A DNA stretch of 64,000 nt from Alphaproteobacteria bacterium (GCA_030428565.1 JAUIDR010000014.1:1-64000); one strand, 5' to 3'. Shown: positions 16,804-25,337, numbered from the stretch's first letter. Translations and numbers: made by a program. The notes: a model not told the origin generated them from the sequence alone.

Positions 16804-17229
16804 TTAAGTCATCAAGAAAGCTCTTACTTCGTCAGCGCTGTCGCAGACTTTCGCGCTGACATCCTTGCCGAACTTTGCAAGCGTATTGGCCTGCCAGTCG
16901 GCTACCCATCCAACATCTTGACCCGTCTCTGGCAGAGGCAGGATCAAAACAAATTTTCGAAGGGGCGAATTTTGAATTTCGGATCGAAAATCATCGCTGC
17001 TGACCCATTCATAGTCTTTGTCAGACAGCGCGTGGGGAGAGGTGGAGGCGTCCGCCACCCAATGTAAAACGTGGTGCGCGCGGACGTAATCCAGGGCCGC
17101 AAGCACCGCGTCTTTGACGCGGGTACCTTCGTCGTACTCGCTAAACCACTTCAGATAGACCGCCTTCAGTTCCGCACGATAGGTCACCGTTACCAAACCG
17201 TGAGCCAAATAAATGATTTTTTCGTCCAT
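16804..17229 (-). CDS. Hypothetical protein
   Basis: A 141-residue cytoplasmic-looking protein of unrecognised family. It starts MDEKIIYLAHGLVTVTYRAE and continues with KWFSEYDEGTRVKDAVL and VLHWVADASTSP. The length and alternation of strands and helices are reminiscent of small STAS- or SpoIIAA-like proteins that carry a conserved aromatic-rich core, but I cannot place it. I prefer the ATG at 17229 because AGGGA precedes it by six bases; another ATG lies six codons upstream at 17247. It converges with the AraC pseudogene and follows mmsA on the same strand. Confidence 0.7.
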   Translation of the reverse strand: MDEKIIYLAHGLVTVTYRAELKAVYLKWFSEYDEGTRVKDAVLAALDYVRAHHVLHWVADASTSPHALSDKDYEWVSSDDFRSEIQNSPLRKFVLILPLPETGQDVGWVADWQANTLAKFGKDVSAKVCDSADEVRAFLMT

Positions 17230-17294
17230 GACCGGTCCCTGGACCATTCCTTGCGGATGACAACATTTGTCGGTGGTCGGGACTCTAGCTGATC

Positions 17295-17382
17295 CTCCGG
17301 ACGATGACTAGGAACACACATCCTAAGGCGATAGGCCTTGCAGTTGGCCTCAAGCTGGGTGCAAATCCATCATCGTCCGGAG
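17295..17382. repeat. 13-bp perfect inverted repeat with a 62-nt loop
   Basis: CTCCGGACGATGA (17295-17307) is the exact reverse complement of TCATCGTCCGGAG (17370-17382). The element fills most of the gap between mmsA and the hypothetical gene at 16804. The internal part has the smaller pairing aaggc/gcctt. There is no T-tract. It could be a miniature mobile element remnant, an operator pair or an RNA structure. Confidence 0.7.
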
Positions 17383-17407
17383 TCTTATCGTCAGCGTGGC
17401 GCTGGTC

Positions 17408-18913
17408 TTAGATATCAGACGAGCGCTTGAAGTTGAACTGACCCATAGCCGTTTGAGCATTGGGGTAGCGCGCCATGACGTTCTTCTGGCGGGTCCAGAA
17501 TAAGAGGCCGTCCTTACCGAACATGGGTAGGTCGCCAAAGATCGAGGCCTTCCAGCCACCGAAGGAGTGCCAAGCGGTCGGAACGGGGATCGGCACGTTG
17601 ATGCCCAGCATGCCCACTTCGACGTTTTCAGCGAAGTCGCGGGCCAGCGCGCCGTTCTGGGTGAACAGAGCAACACCGTTGCCATAGAGGTGGTTGGTGG
17701 CCAGATCGCGAGCTTGCTCGTAGTCGTTAGCGCGCACGACAGACAGCACCGGGCCGAAAATCTCGTCCTTATAGATGCTCATGTCGGGCGTTACTTTGTC
17801 GAACAGGCTGCCGCCCAGGAAGTAACCGCCTTCGTAGCCCTGCGGAGCCTTGAAGCCGCGACCGTCCAGCACCAGCTCAGCGCCTTCTTCAACGCCCTTG
17901 GCGATGTAGCCATTAACGCGATCGAAGGCGGGTTGGTTGACCAGCGGGCCCATTTCCACGCCTTCAGCGTTGCCCGGACCGATTTTCAGCGCTTCGATGC
18001 GTGGGACCATGGCTTCGATCAGCTTGTCCGCGGTCTCTTCGCCGACGGGAACGGCGACCGAGATGGCCATGCAGCGCTCGCCAGCGGCCCCATATGCCGA
18101 GGCCAGCAGGGCGTCAGCGGCTTGCTCCATGTTGGCATCGGGCATGATGATCATGTGGTTCTTGGCGCCGCCCAGAGCCTGAACGCGCTTGCCATTGGCC
18201 CAACCGGTTGAGCTGACGTGTTGCGCGATGGGGGTCGAGCCCACAAAGCTCACCGCCTTTACGTCGGGGTGGGTCAACAGGCCGTCAACGGCTTCCTTAT
18301 CGCCGTGCAGCACGTTGAAAACACCGTCAGGAATGCCGGCCTCTTTGACAAGATCAGCCAGCAGCAGTGAGGCAGAAGGGTCACGCTCGGACGGCTTTAG
18401 GACGAAGGTGTTACCGCAGGTCGCCGCCATGGGGAACATCCACAAGGGGATCATGATGGGGAAGTTGAAGGGTGTGATGCCCGCAACAACGCCCAGAGGC
18501 TTGCGCATAGAGAACTGGTCCATGCCGGTTGCGATTTGGCTGTCGTAGCGTCCTTCCATCATCTGGGGCATGGAGCAGCAAAATTCGACGACTTCAGCGC
18601 CGCGCGCAATCTCACCTGCGGCGTCGTCCAACACCTTGCCGTGTTCTTCAGAAACGATCTTGGCGAAAGCATCAACGTTGTCTTGCAGCAACTCGAGCAA
18701 TTTGAACATGTGACGGGCTCGACGGGCGACCGGCATGTTTGACCACGCGGGGAAAGCAGCCTTAGCCGAAGCGACAGCGGCCTCCAGGTCGGCTTTGTCA
18801 CCCAGGGGAACTTGGCGAATGACTTGACCCAAAGCAGGGTTGTAAATGTCCGACATGCGCTGAGACGCACCGCGCACGCGCTGACCGTTGATGTAATGCA
18901 GAACTTCTTCCAT
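17408..18913 (-). CDS. mmsA: CoA-acylating methylmalonate-semialdehyde dehydrogenase
   Basis: A 501-residue aldehyde dehydrogenase of the MmsA group. The enzyme oxidises methylmalonate or malonate semialdehyde to propionyl- or acetyl-CoA with NAD+, in valine and inositol catabolism. The start EVLHYINGQRVRGASQRMSD matches the family. GVVAGITPFNFPIMIPLWM is the NAD-binding segment with the catalytic Asn, VSFVGSTPIAQHV is the cofactor loop, and GAAGERCMAISVAV carries the catalytic Cys. The ending MARYPNAQTAMGQFNFKRSS is typical of MmsA. It diverges from a lysR gene and shares an operator-like dyad with it. Its context suggests it takes the aldehyde made by the cluster at 20-27 kb. Confidence 0.95.
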   Translation of the reverse strand: MEEVLHYINGQRVRGASQRMSDIYNPALGQVIRQVPLGDKADLEAAVASAKAAFPAWSNMPVARRARHMFKLLELLQDNVDAFAKIVSEEHGKVLDDAAGEIARGAEVVEFCCSMPQMMEGRYDSQIATGMDQFSMRKPLGVVAGITPFNFPIMIPLWMFPMAATCGNTFVLKPSERDPSASLLLADLVKEAGIPDGVFNVLHGDKEAVDGLLTHPDVKAVSFVGSTPIAQHVSSTGWANGKRVQALGGAKNHMIIMPDANMEQAADALLASAYGAAGERCMAISVAVPVGEETADKLIEAMVPRIEALKIGPGNAEGVEMGPLVNQPAFDRVNGYIAKGVEEGAELVLDGRGFKAPQGYEGGYFLGGSLFDKVTPDMSIYKDEIFGPVLSVVRANDYEQARDLATNHLYGNGVALFTQNGALARDFAENVEVGMLGINVPIPVPTAWHSFGGWKASIFGDLPMFGKDGLLFWTRQKNVMARYPNAQTAMGQFNFKRSSDI

Positions 18914-18982
18914 GGGATTTCCTCGACTTTCCTCGCGAAGGGACGGGCGTGCCCATCCTGTTTGACCGCAACATAAAGCGTG

Positions 18983-19018
18983 CGGATATCGAATAATATA
19001 GATAATAAGGGATATCCG
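18983..19018. promoter_or_regulatory. Operator-like dyad between mmsA and lysR
   Basis: CGGATATC (18983-18990) and GATATCCG (19011-19018) form a perfect 8-bp inverted repeat around an AT-rich 20-bp centre (gaataatatagataataagg). LysR-type regulators often bind such dyads in the region between their own gene and the divergent target. The AT-rich centre could also hold a -10 element. Confidence 0.5.
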
Positions 19019-19048
19019 ATCTCCATATTTGGTGAATGATCTGGGTCA

Positions 19049-19945
19049 ATGACGGGGGCTGAAGGCGTGAATTGGGAGAACTTGAAGTATTTTCTGGCGG
19101 TCGCTCGCGAAGGGCAATTCTTAGCCGCTGCCAAGCGTATGAAGGTTGGACAGGCCACCTTGAACAGGCGCATATCGGCGCTGGAGGAGGATTTGGGCGC
19201 CAAGTTGTTTGAACGCTCGACCAGTGGCTGTCGTTTGACGGCGATGGGCCAAGAGTTCTTGAGCCACGCTGAGCGGGTGGAGGCTGAAGCCTTGCGCATG
19301 CAGCGCTCGCGCGGGCGACGTCAGGGCGAGGTCGAGGGCGTGCTGCGCATCGGGGCGCCTGATGGCTTTGGTGTGGCCTTTTTGGCGGGTAAGTTGGGAC
19401 GACTTAAACAGCGCCATCCGGGACTTGTCGTTCAACTCGTGCCCGTGCCGCGTGCATTCTCTTTGGCACAGCGTGAAGCCGATATCGCGGTGACTGTAAG
19501 TCGGCCGGCCCGCGGTCGCCTTTTGATGAAAAAGCTCACCGACTATGGCCTTGGGCTCTATGCAGCGCGCTCCTATTTGAAGCGCACTCCAGCCCCCGGC
19601 CAGGTCGAAGCGCTGATCGAGCATCCACACATCGGCTATGTGGAAGACCTGATCTATGCACCGGAATTGGATTTTTCGCGGGAATTGCCGGTCGCTTGGC
19701 CGGTCTCGATCGAGGTCTCGGGGGCGCTGGGGCAGTTTGAGGCGGTGCGCTCTGGGGCCGGGATTGGCATCTTGCACCGCTTTATGGCCGATCCCGATCC
19801 AGAGTTGGTGCGCGTTCTGCCTGAAATCGACATCCAACGCAGCTATTGGACCGTCTGGCACGAGAGCTTGCGCGATAGCGCGCGCATCCAAGCCGCTGTC
19901 ACCTTTTTGGATGATATCGTGGGTGAAGCGCGCGCTGCCTTTTGA
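19049..19945 (+). CDS. LysR-family transcriptional regulator
   Basis: A 298-residue regulator. The N-terminal winged helix-turn-helix reads NWENLKYFLAVAREGQFLAA, then KVGQATLNRRISALEEDLGAKLFER. The C-terminal effector domain (about 95-290) includes GVLRIGAPDGFGVAFLAGKL and HPGLVVQLVPVP. The start may be the ATG at 19049 or a GTG six codons later. It diverges from mmsA and lies near the racemase/ThDP/DadA/TRAP genes, so it probably controls one or both sides; the effector is unknown. Confidence 0.92.
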   Translation: MTGAEGVNWENLKYFLAVAREGQFLAAAKRMKVGQATLNRRISALEEDLGAKLFERSTSGCRLTAMGQEFLSHAERVEAEALRMQRSRGRRQGEVEGVLRIGAPDGFGVAFLAGKLGRLKQRHPGLVVQLVPVPRAFSLAQREADIAVTVSRPARGRLLMKKLTDYGLGLYAARSYLKRTPAPGQVEALIEHPHIGYVEDLIYAPELDFSRELPVAWPVSIEVSGALGQFEAVRSGAGIGILHRFMADPDPELVRVLPEIDIQRSYWTVWHESLRDSARIQAAVTFLDDIVGEARAAF

Positions 19946-19990
19946 GGCTCGGCTCAGGCCCGCCCCGCAAGCGATCGCGCGTGGATGACC

Positions 19991-20198
19991 AGCGCAAGCC
20001 GCGAACGCGTGGCAATACGAGCGAGCATGGACTTGCGTCAGAAGACAGTCAGCTAGAGCGGATGGGCTATTGCTACACCAGCGCCCGACGCTCTAGCGCA
20101 AGCCGCGAACGCGTGGCAATACGAGCGAGCATGGACTTGCGTCAGAAGACAGTCAGCTAGAGCGGATGGGCTGTTGCTACACCAGCGCCCGACGCTCT
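19991..20198 (+). repeat. Two tandem copies of the 104-bp structured repeat
   Basis: Copy 1 is 19991-20094 and copy 2 is 20095-20198. They differ at one position only (A at 20069, G at 20173). A third copy, inverted and about 87% identical, is at 6664-6767. Each copy contains cgcaag...cttgcg and gccgcg...cgcgtggc pairings. A 9-bp inverted repeat, GCTAGAGCG (20052-20060) with CGCTCTAGC (20089-20097), spans the junction between copies. Copy 2 ends on the stop codon of the racemase gene on the other strand. No good open reading frame runs through it. Confidence 0.92.
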
Positions 20199-20949
20199 AG
20201 TCCAGCGCCCAAACGGGTGGACGCAAGGCCGACTGAAACCAACACACCGCCGAATAGATGGAAAAAACCGGAAGGCCAGTCGCCAGCTGGACGGCGCGGG
20301 CATAGGGCATCATGTTGGTACACTCCAGAACAATCGCCCCCAGCTCTGGGTGCGCGCGTTGAAAGGCCGTGGCGGCCGCAACCAGGTCACGCGCGGCGGC
20401 CGTGATGTCCATCTGTGGCGCGTTGTCCAGGATGGCGCGCGTGAATTCTTCGCCGTCCTCGGTTCCCCACAGCGGCGTGTCCTGCGCCAGTCCCGCAGCT
20501 TCAAGGTGGGCGGGCGTCATGCTGGCCTTTGAGATGGTCAGCACGCCCACGCGTTTTCCCGCTGGCAAACTGGCCTGAACCAAAGGCACTTGCATCAGCG
20601 AGGAGGTGAGCACCGGCACGGGCAAGGCAGCTTGCAGCTCCCTTTGGTAGAGGGCCAAAAACCCGCAATTGGTGGTGATGCCATCGACTCCATCAGCGAT
20701 GAGCGCGTGCGCCGCGTCAATGAAAAGGTCTAGTAGACCTTCGGCACCTTTTCGCACTACGCGGTCCGGGCTGGCCGAGCGAACAATCTTGTAGTGGACC
20801 GGAAAGGGCCAGGTCTCAGCATTTCCCATATCGCCTGGAATGCGTGGGAATTGGGCTTCGAGCATCAGGATGCCAATGCTGGCGCCGTACAGCGCTTTCC
20901 CGCCCGCAACGACCCGGGGGATTTCCCTATCTGGTAAGTTATTTCTCAT
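20197..20949 (-). CDS. Asp/Glu/hydantoin racemase superfamily protein
   Basis: A 250-residue protein of the Asp/Glu racemase fold, which includes aspartate and hydantoin racemases, maleate isomerase and arylmalonate decarboxylase. Two Cys in the expected active-site positions are visible: GITTNCGFLALYQ (about residue 95) and IVLECTNMMPYARA (about residue 210). GKRVGVLTISKASMTP begins the second half. It starts MRNNLPDREIPRVVAGGKAL. It is divergent from the ThDP enzyme with 100 bp between starts. Its stop overlaps the end of the 104-bp repeat. It may racemise or isomerise the substrate of the neighbouring pathway. Confidence 0.85.
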   Translation of the reverse strand: MRNNLPDREIPRVVAGGKALYGASIGILMLEAQFPRIPGDMGNAETWPFPVHYKIVRSASPDRVVRKGAEGLLDLFIDAAHALIADGVDGITTNCGFLALYQRELQAALPVPVLTSSLMQVPLVQASLPAGKRVGVLTISKASMTPAHLEAAGLAQDTPLWGTEDGEEFTRAILDNAPQMDITAAARDLVAAATAFQRAHPELGAIVLECTNMMPYARAVQLATGLPVFSIYSAVCWFQSALRPPVWALD

Positions 20950-20961
20950 GAGATTTCTTAC

Positions 20962-20990
20962 TTGACGAGTCTAGCTTATGGGCTAGCGTA
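20962..20990 (+). promoter_or_regulatory. Candidate promoter for the ThDP enzyme operon
   Basis: TTGACG (20962-20967) with a weak -10 (TAGCGT at 20984-20989) after 16 bp. A small dyad ctagc/gctag lies between them. This is the divergent region of the racemase and ThDP genes. The -10 match is poor, so this is only a candidate. Confidence 0.25.
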
Positions 20991-21049
20991 ACGCTGCCCG
21001 CGATTTGAAAGCCAGCAAAAAAATGGCTCTGCCGGGCAGAATCGGAGGA

Positions 21050-22756
21050 ATGGTGGAAGGCGATCAGACCAGCAACGCCATGAGCGGGGCTGAAGCCGTT
21101 GTAACGCAATTGGCAGGTCACGGCGTTGAGCACATTTTTGGGCTTTGCGGGGATACCTCGCTGCCCTTTTATGACGCTTTGGCGCGCCTCAATCACGGCA
21201 TGGCCCACATTCTCACGCGCGACGAACGCTCGGCGGGCTACATGGCCGATGGCTACGCGCGCGTGACCCGCAAGATCGGTATTTGTGAAGGCCCATCCGG
21301 CGGCGGGGCGACCTATATGACCCCTGGGCTCGTCGAAGCTAACGAGTCTTCGATCCCCGTTCTTAGCATGACCACCGATGTATCAACGGCGGCGGCCGGC
21401 CGTTTTCCATTGACAGAGTTGGACCAAAAGGCCCTGTTTGCGCCCTTGACCAAGTGGAACGCGCTGGCCAACTCGCCCGCTACGCTCTGTACGCTTATGC
21501 GCAGCGCTTTTCGTCAGGCGACCAGCCCGCGCATGGGCGCGACCCACCTGGCGTTGCCCTTCGATGTGCAAAAGGCGGCTGTTGATCCGCAGGAGGCCTG
21601 GGCCGACCCGCGCTTTGGCGCTATGAGCGCACTGCGATTTGCCCCCGACGCGGGCGACATCGAAGCGGTGTATCAGGCGTTGATTTCAGCTAAGCGCCCG
21701 GTCGTGATATGCGGTGGTGGCCTTGGCCTGGCGGGTGGTGAGGCGGCGTTGCGCCAGCTAGCCGAAGGCTTGGATCTTGTTGTTGCGACCACCATTTCCG
21801 GGCAGGGCTGCTTGCCTGAGACCCACGCCAACTGCCTCGGCGTTGTGGGGTCAAATGGCGGCGTGCCTGCGACCCGTGCGGTTGTGGACGCGGCTGATTT
21901 CATTCTGTTTATTGGCTGCCGAGCAGGCTCTGTGACCACGGAGCGGTGGCGCTCGCCCAAGCCGGGCGTTGCTACCGCACACATTGATGTGGATCCAGCC
22001 GCCCTGCAAGCCGCCTATCACAGTCAAGCCTTGGCCTTGGGGGATGCGGATTTGGCGCTGCAGGCCTTGGTGACGCTGATGCAAGGGCATAAAGGCCGCC
22101 CGAAATTTGGCGGCGCGGAGCGGGTCGCCGCGGCCAAAGCCGAAAAATTCGCCGCTTTTGAGGCCTTGGCGAAGTCGCACGAGCGCCCCATCAAGCCCGA
22201 GCGCATCGTCGCCAGCTTGCGCCAAGCGCTGAGCGATGATGCGATTGTCGTCGCCGATCCGGGCACGCCTTGCCCCTATCTTTCGGCCTATTTTGAGGTC
22301 CGGGCGACGGGGAAAACGCTGTTCTCGAACCGCGCGCATGGAGCGCTCGGGTATTCGCTGGCGGCGGCGGTAGGCGCACAGATTGGCCAGCCGAACCGCC
22401 AAGTGGTGTCGGTCATGGGGGATGGTTCCTTTGGCTTCACCGTGGGCGAGCTTGAGACCGTGGTTCGCTTGGGGCTGCCGATTACCTTTATCGTGCTCTC
22501 GAATGGCATTTTTGGCTGGATCAAGGCGGGGCAAAAGACGGGTTTTGGCGAGCGCTATTTTTCCGTGGATTTTTCCAGAAGCCAGCACGCGGCTATCGCT
22601 GAGGCCTATGGCGTGAAGACCTGGAGCGTTGAAGATCCGCGCGCCCTCGACGGCGTTTTGGCCCAAGCCATCGGTCACGACGGGCCCAGCCTGGTAGACA
22701 TTATCACCCAGCCTCTGCCCGAGGCGCGGGCACCTGTATCGGAGTGGGTGGCATGA
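21050..22756 (+). CDS. Thiamine diphosphate-dependent enzyme, decarboxylase/acetolactate synthase-like
   Basis: About 568 residues with the three-domain layout of acetolactate synthase and benzoylformate decarboxylase. The PYR domain has EHIFGLCGDTSLPFYDAL and the conserved Glu in ICEGPSGGGATYM. The central domain has RPVVICGGGLGLAGGEAAL. The C-terminal PP domain has SVMGDGSFGFTVGELETVV, then VLSNGIFGW, the GDG...N cofactor motif. The likely chemistry is non-oxidative decarboxylation of a 2-oxo acid, or carboligation; the substrate cannot be told. GGAGG lies against the ATG at 21050, with a GTG at 21053 as a better-spaced alternative. It overlaps the next gene by 4 bp (ATGA). Confidence 0.88.
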   Translation: MVEGDQTSNAMSGAEAVVTQLAGHGVEHIFGLCGDTSLPFYDALARLNHGMAHILTRDERSAGYMADGYARVTRKIGICEGPSGGGATYMTPGLVEANESSIPVLSMTTDVSTAAAGRFPLTELDQKALFAPLTKWNALANSPATLCTLMRSAFRQATSPRMGATHLALPFDVQKAAVDPQEAWADPRFGAMSALRFAPDAGDIEAVYQALISAKRPVVICGGGLGLAGGEAALRQLAEGLDLVVATTISGQGCLPETHANCLGVVGSNGGVPATRAVVDAADFILFIGCRAGSVTTERWRSPKPGVATAHIDVDPAALQAAYHSQALALGDADLALQALVTLMQGHKGRPKFGGAERVAAAKAEKFAAFEALAKSHERPIKPERIVASLRQALSDDAIVVADPGTPCPYLSAYFEVRATGKTLFSNRAHGALGYSLAAAVGAQIGQPNRQVVSVMGDGSFGFTVGELETVVRLGLPITFIVLSNGIFGWIKAGQKTGFGERYFSVDFSRSQHAAIAEAYGVKTWSVEDPRALDGVLAQAIGHDGPSLVDIITQPLPEARAPVSEWVA

Positions 22757-24030
22757 GCGAAAACCAAAACCAAAGCGTCGCGGTTATCGGCGCGGGCATC
22801 ATTGGCGTTGCGAGTGCCGAGTGGTTGCGTCGTGCTGGCTTTAACGTCACGCTGATCGACCGCTTGGAACCGGGCAGCGCCGAGCAGACCAGCTATGGCA
22901 ACGGCGGAATTCTGGCCCGCTGCGCCATTATTCCGGTCCCGGCGCCGGGTATCTGGATGAAGGGCCCGCGCATGGCGTTGGACCCCGATCAGCCCCTGTT
23001 TTTGCGCTGGTCCTATCTGCCCAAACTGGTGCCTTGGCTGCTGCGCTATTTGGCGACGGGTCGTGCTGATGTGGTGCGCAAGACCGCTGAGGGCCTGGCA
23101 TTGCTGAATTTGGACACGGTCGAACAACACTTAGCGTTGGCGCGTGGCACGCCAGCCGAGGCCTATGTTCGGCCAGGCAAATATGCCTATCTCTACCCCA
23201 GCCGTGCCGACTTTGAGGCGGACAGCTTCGGTTGGTCGATCCGCGCGGATCACGGCATTACCGGCGAGATCTTGGAAGGGGAGGCGCTGCGGGCCTGGGA
23301 TCCCCATATTTCGGAACGCTATAATTTTGCCTACCTGATGGATGACCACGGCACCATAGCCTCACCGGGGCGCTATGTGGCGGCGCTGGCGGACTGGTTT
23401 CAGAGCCAAGGTGGACGTTTTCTGCGCGCTGACGTGCAAAAGGTGACGCCCGAAGGGCAAGGCGCGCGCCTTACAATCGACGGCCAAGCTCAGACCTTTG
23501 ATCGCGTGGTGCTGGCGACCGGGGCCTTTACCGACGCGCTGGCCAAAGATTTGGGCATCAAGGCGGATATCGAAGCCGAGCGCGGCTATCACGTCCTGTT
23601 CAAGAACCCCAGCTTTATGCCCAAGACGGCGATGATGGTGGCTGACCGCAAGTACGTGGTCACCCCCATGGAAGAAGGGCTTCGAATAGCGGGCGTGGTC
23701 GAGTTCGGCGGCCTCAAGGCGGGCAAGTCCAAGCCGCCGATTGCGCTGCTCAAGCGTTCGATCAAGCAGCTCTATCCGAATTTGACATGGGAGTCAGAAG
23801 AGACTTGGTTGGGATACCGCCCGGCAACGATTGACTCCTTGCCATTGCTGGGCTCTCATCCTGAGCACAGCCAAATATTCTTCGCCGCTGGCCATCAGCA
23901 CATCGGCTTGACCGCTGGTCCTAAAACGGGCCGCATGGTCGCTGATCTGATTGCAGGGCGGCACCCGAACGTCGATCTGAGCGCTTTTGCACCCGGCCGC
24001 TTTAGCGGTCCAGGCACCAAGCGTTCGTAA
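22753..24030 (+). CDS. FAD-dependent oxidoreductase, D-amino acid dehydrogenase (DadA)-like
   Basis: A 425-residue DAO-fold flavoprotein. The FAD-binding Rossmann motif is at the start (VAVIGAGIIGVASAEWLRR). TSYGNGGILARCAIIPVPAP matches the DadA family's SxxNGG segment. The C-terminal end has GYRPATIDSLPLLGSHP and FAAGHQHIGLTAGPKTGR, which close the FAD site as in DadA. It probably oxidises a D-amino acid or N-substituted amino acid to a 2-oxo acid. It overlaps the ThDP gene by 4 bp (ATGA), implying translational coupling, and is followed by the TRAP transporter genes. Confidence 0.92.
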   Translation: MSENQNQSVAVIGAGIIGVASAEWLRRAGFNVTLIDRLEPGSAEQTSYGNGGILARCAIIPVPAPGIWMKGPRMALDPDQPLFLRWSYLPKLVPWLLRYLATGRADVVRKTAEGLALLNLDTVEQHLALARGTPAEAYVRPGKYAYLYPSRADFEADSFGWSIRADHGITGEILEGEALRAWDPHISERYNFAYLMDDHGTIASPGRYVAALADWFQSQGGRFLRADVQKVTPEGQGARLTIDGQAQTFDRVVLATGAFTDALAKDLGIKADIEAERGYHVLFKNPSFMPKTAMMVADRKYVVTPMEEGLRIAGVVEFGGLKAGKSKPPIALLKRSIKQLYPNLTWESEETWLGYRPATIDSLPLLGSHPEHSQIFFAAGHQHIGLTAGPKTGRMVADLIAGRHPNVDLSAFAPGRFSGPGTKRS

Positions 24031-24151
24031 CAAATCCCAGATGGGGTCAGCGGACTGGCCCTGTCTGGCTCATCGATTGTCGGCCGGCGCCATCCCTAGC
24101 GCGCGGGTGGGCATGTAAGCATCTTTGCAACACCACACGGGAGGTATCACT

Positions 24152-25129
24152 ATGCTGAAAACTGTATCCATTTCCTTCGCTGCGCTCGCGGTTGCGGGCG
24201 CGGCCTTTGCAGGCAGCCACGCCCAGAAGTGGGACATGCCCATGGCTTATGCGGCATCGAACTTCCACTCTGAGCACGGCGTTATCTTCGCGGATGCTGT
24301 GCGCGAGGCCACCGGTGGCGCGGTTGATATTACCGTGCACCCGGGCGGCTCGCTGTTCGGCGGAGCGGACATCAAACGCGCCGTGCAGACCGGCCAAGCG
24401 CCCATCGGCGAGCGCCTGCTGTCGGCTCACCAGAACGAGTCGGCGTTGTTCGGCGTCGACTCAATCCCCTTCTTGGCGACGTCTTACGAAGCGTCTGACA
24501 AGCTGATTAAAGCGGCAGAAGGGGCCATCTCTGAGGAGCTGGCAAACCAAAACCTGCACTTGTTGTACTCTTGCCCTTGGCCAGGTCAGGGCTTGTACTT
24601 CAAGAAAGCGGTCAACTCCAAAGCAGACACGCAAGGCGTCAAGTTCCGGTCTTACAACTCGGCGACCGCGCGTCTGGCAGAGCTGATGGGCATGTTGCCG
24701 GTACAGGTTGAGGCAGCCGAGCTGTCACAAGCACTGGCCACCGGCGTTGCTGAATCTTTCGTTTCATCCGGTTCAACCGGCTATGACCGTAAGGTTTGGG
24801 AGCAGCTCAGTCACTTCTATGAAGTGAATGCTTGGATGCCCCGCAACTACGTCTTCGTGAACATGCAAGCTTGGGACAGCTTGGACGCTGATACGCAAGC
24901 TGCTGTTGAAGGCGCAGCCGCTGACACCGCTGCCAAGTGTACCGCCAAAAGCTCTGAGCTGGCGAGCTGGTACCTGGAGCAGTTGGCTGCCAATGGCATG
25001 ACCGTGCAGCCCGCAGGTGACGAACTGCGTGCGGAGCTGGAAGACATCGGTGCAACCATGACCGCAGAGTGGCTGGAAGCAGCCGGTGATGCGGGCACGG
25101 CTGTCATCGAAGCCTATAAGGGCATGTAA
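24152..25129 (+). CDS. dctP: TRAP transporter substrate-binding protein (DctP family)
   Basis: A 325-residue periplasmic protein with signal peptide MLKTVSISFAALAVAGAAFA. The mature DctP domain has GGAVDITVHPGGSLFGGADI, then SIPFLATSYEAS and KFRSYNSATARLAELMG, the last carrying the Arg that typically binds the substrate carboxylate. VQVEAAELSQALATGVAE follows as in the family. GGGAGG is well placed before the ATG. It is expected to deliver an organic or amino acid to DctQM. A strong hairpin lies between this gene and dctQ. Confidence 0.94.
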   Translation: MLKTVSISFAALAVAGAAFAGSHAQKWDMPMAYAASNFHSEHGVIFADAVREATGGAVDITVHPGGSLFGGADIKRAVQTGQAPIGERLLSAHQNESALFGVDSIPFLATSYEASDKLIKAAEGAISEELANQNLHLLYSCPWPGQGLYFKKAVNSKADTQGVKFRSYNSATARLAELMGMLPVQVEAAELSQALATGVAESFVSSGSTGYDRKVWEQLSHFYEVNAWMPRNYVFVNMQAWDSLDADTQAAVEGAAADTAAKCTAKSSELASWYLEQLAANGMTVQPAGDELRAELEDIGATMTAEWLEAAGDAGTAVIEAYKGM

Positions 25130-25140
25130 CGGCTCTTGGA

Positions 25141-25185
25141 CCCGGCCTTGATCGCTTGCACTGCAGGCACCAAGGCCGGGCCTTT
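25141..25185 (+). terminator. Hairpin between dctP and dctQ, partial terminator or mRNA stabiliser
   Basis: CCCGGCCTTG (25141-25150) pairs perfectly with CAAGGCCGGG (25171-25180) around a 20-nt loop, followed by CCTTTCT. It starts 11 bp after the dctP stop and lies well before dctQ. Such intercistronic structures after binding-protein genes usually allow more binding protein than membrane subunits to be made. Confidence 0.7.
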
Positions 25186-25337
25186 CTGATTGTGGCCCCA
25201 TGCTCAAAGCTTTATGCGCCGAGCCACGTTCTAGGGGGGGCTCGGTGTTGGACTTGACCGTTCGACTTGACCTTTCGACTGGGCCGCAATCAGAAGGGCG
25301 CAAAGACGCCCGCGATCGTGACAAAATGGGAGAGATT

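Noticed and set aside
19942-20160. 72-codon frame across the 104-bp repeat
   Set aside because: The frame is a by-product of the tandem duplication; the protein looks random and the repeat carries one nucleotide difference but no sign of codon selection.
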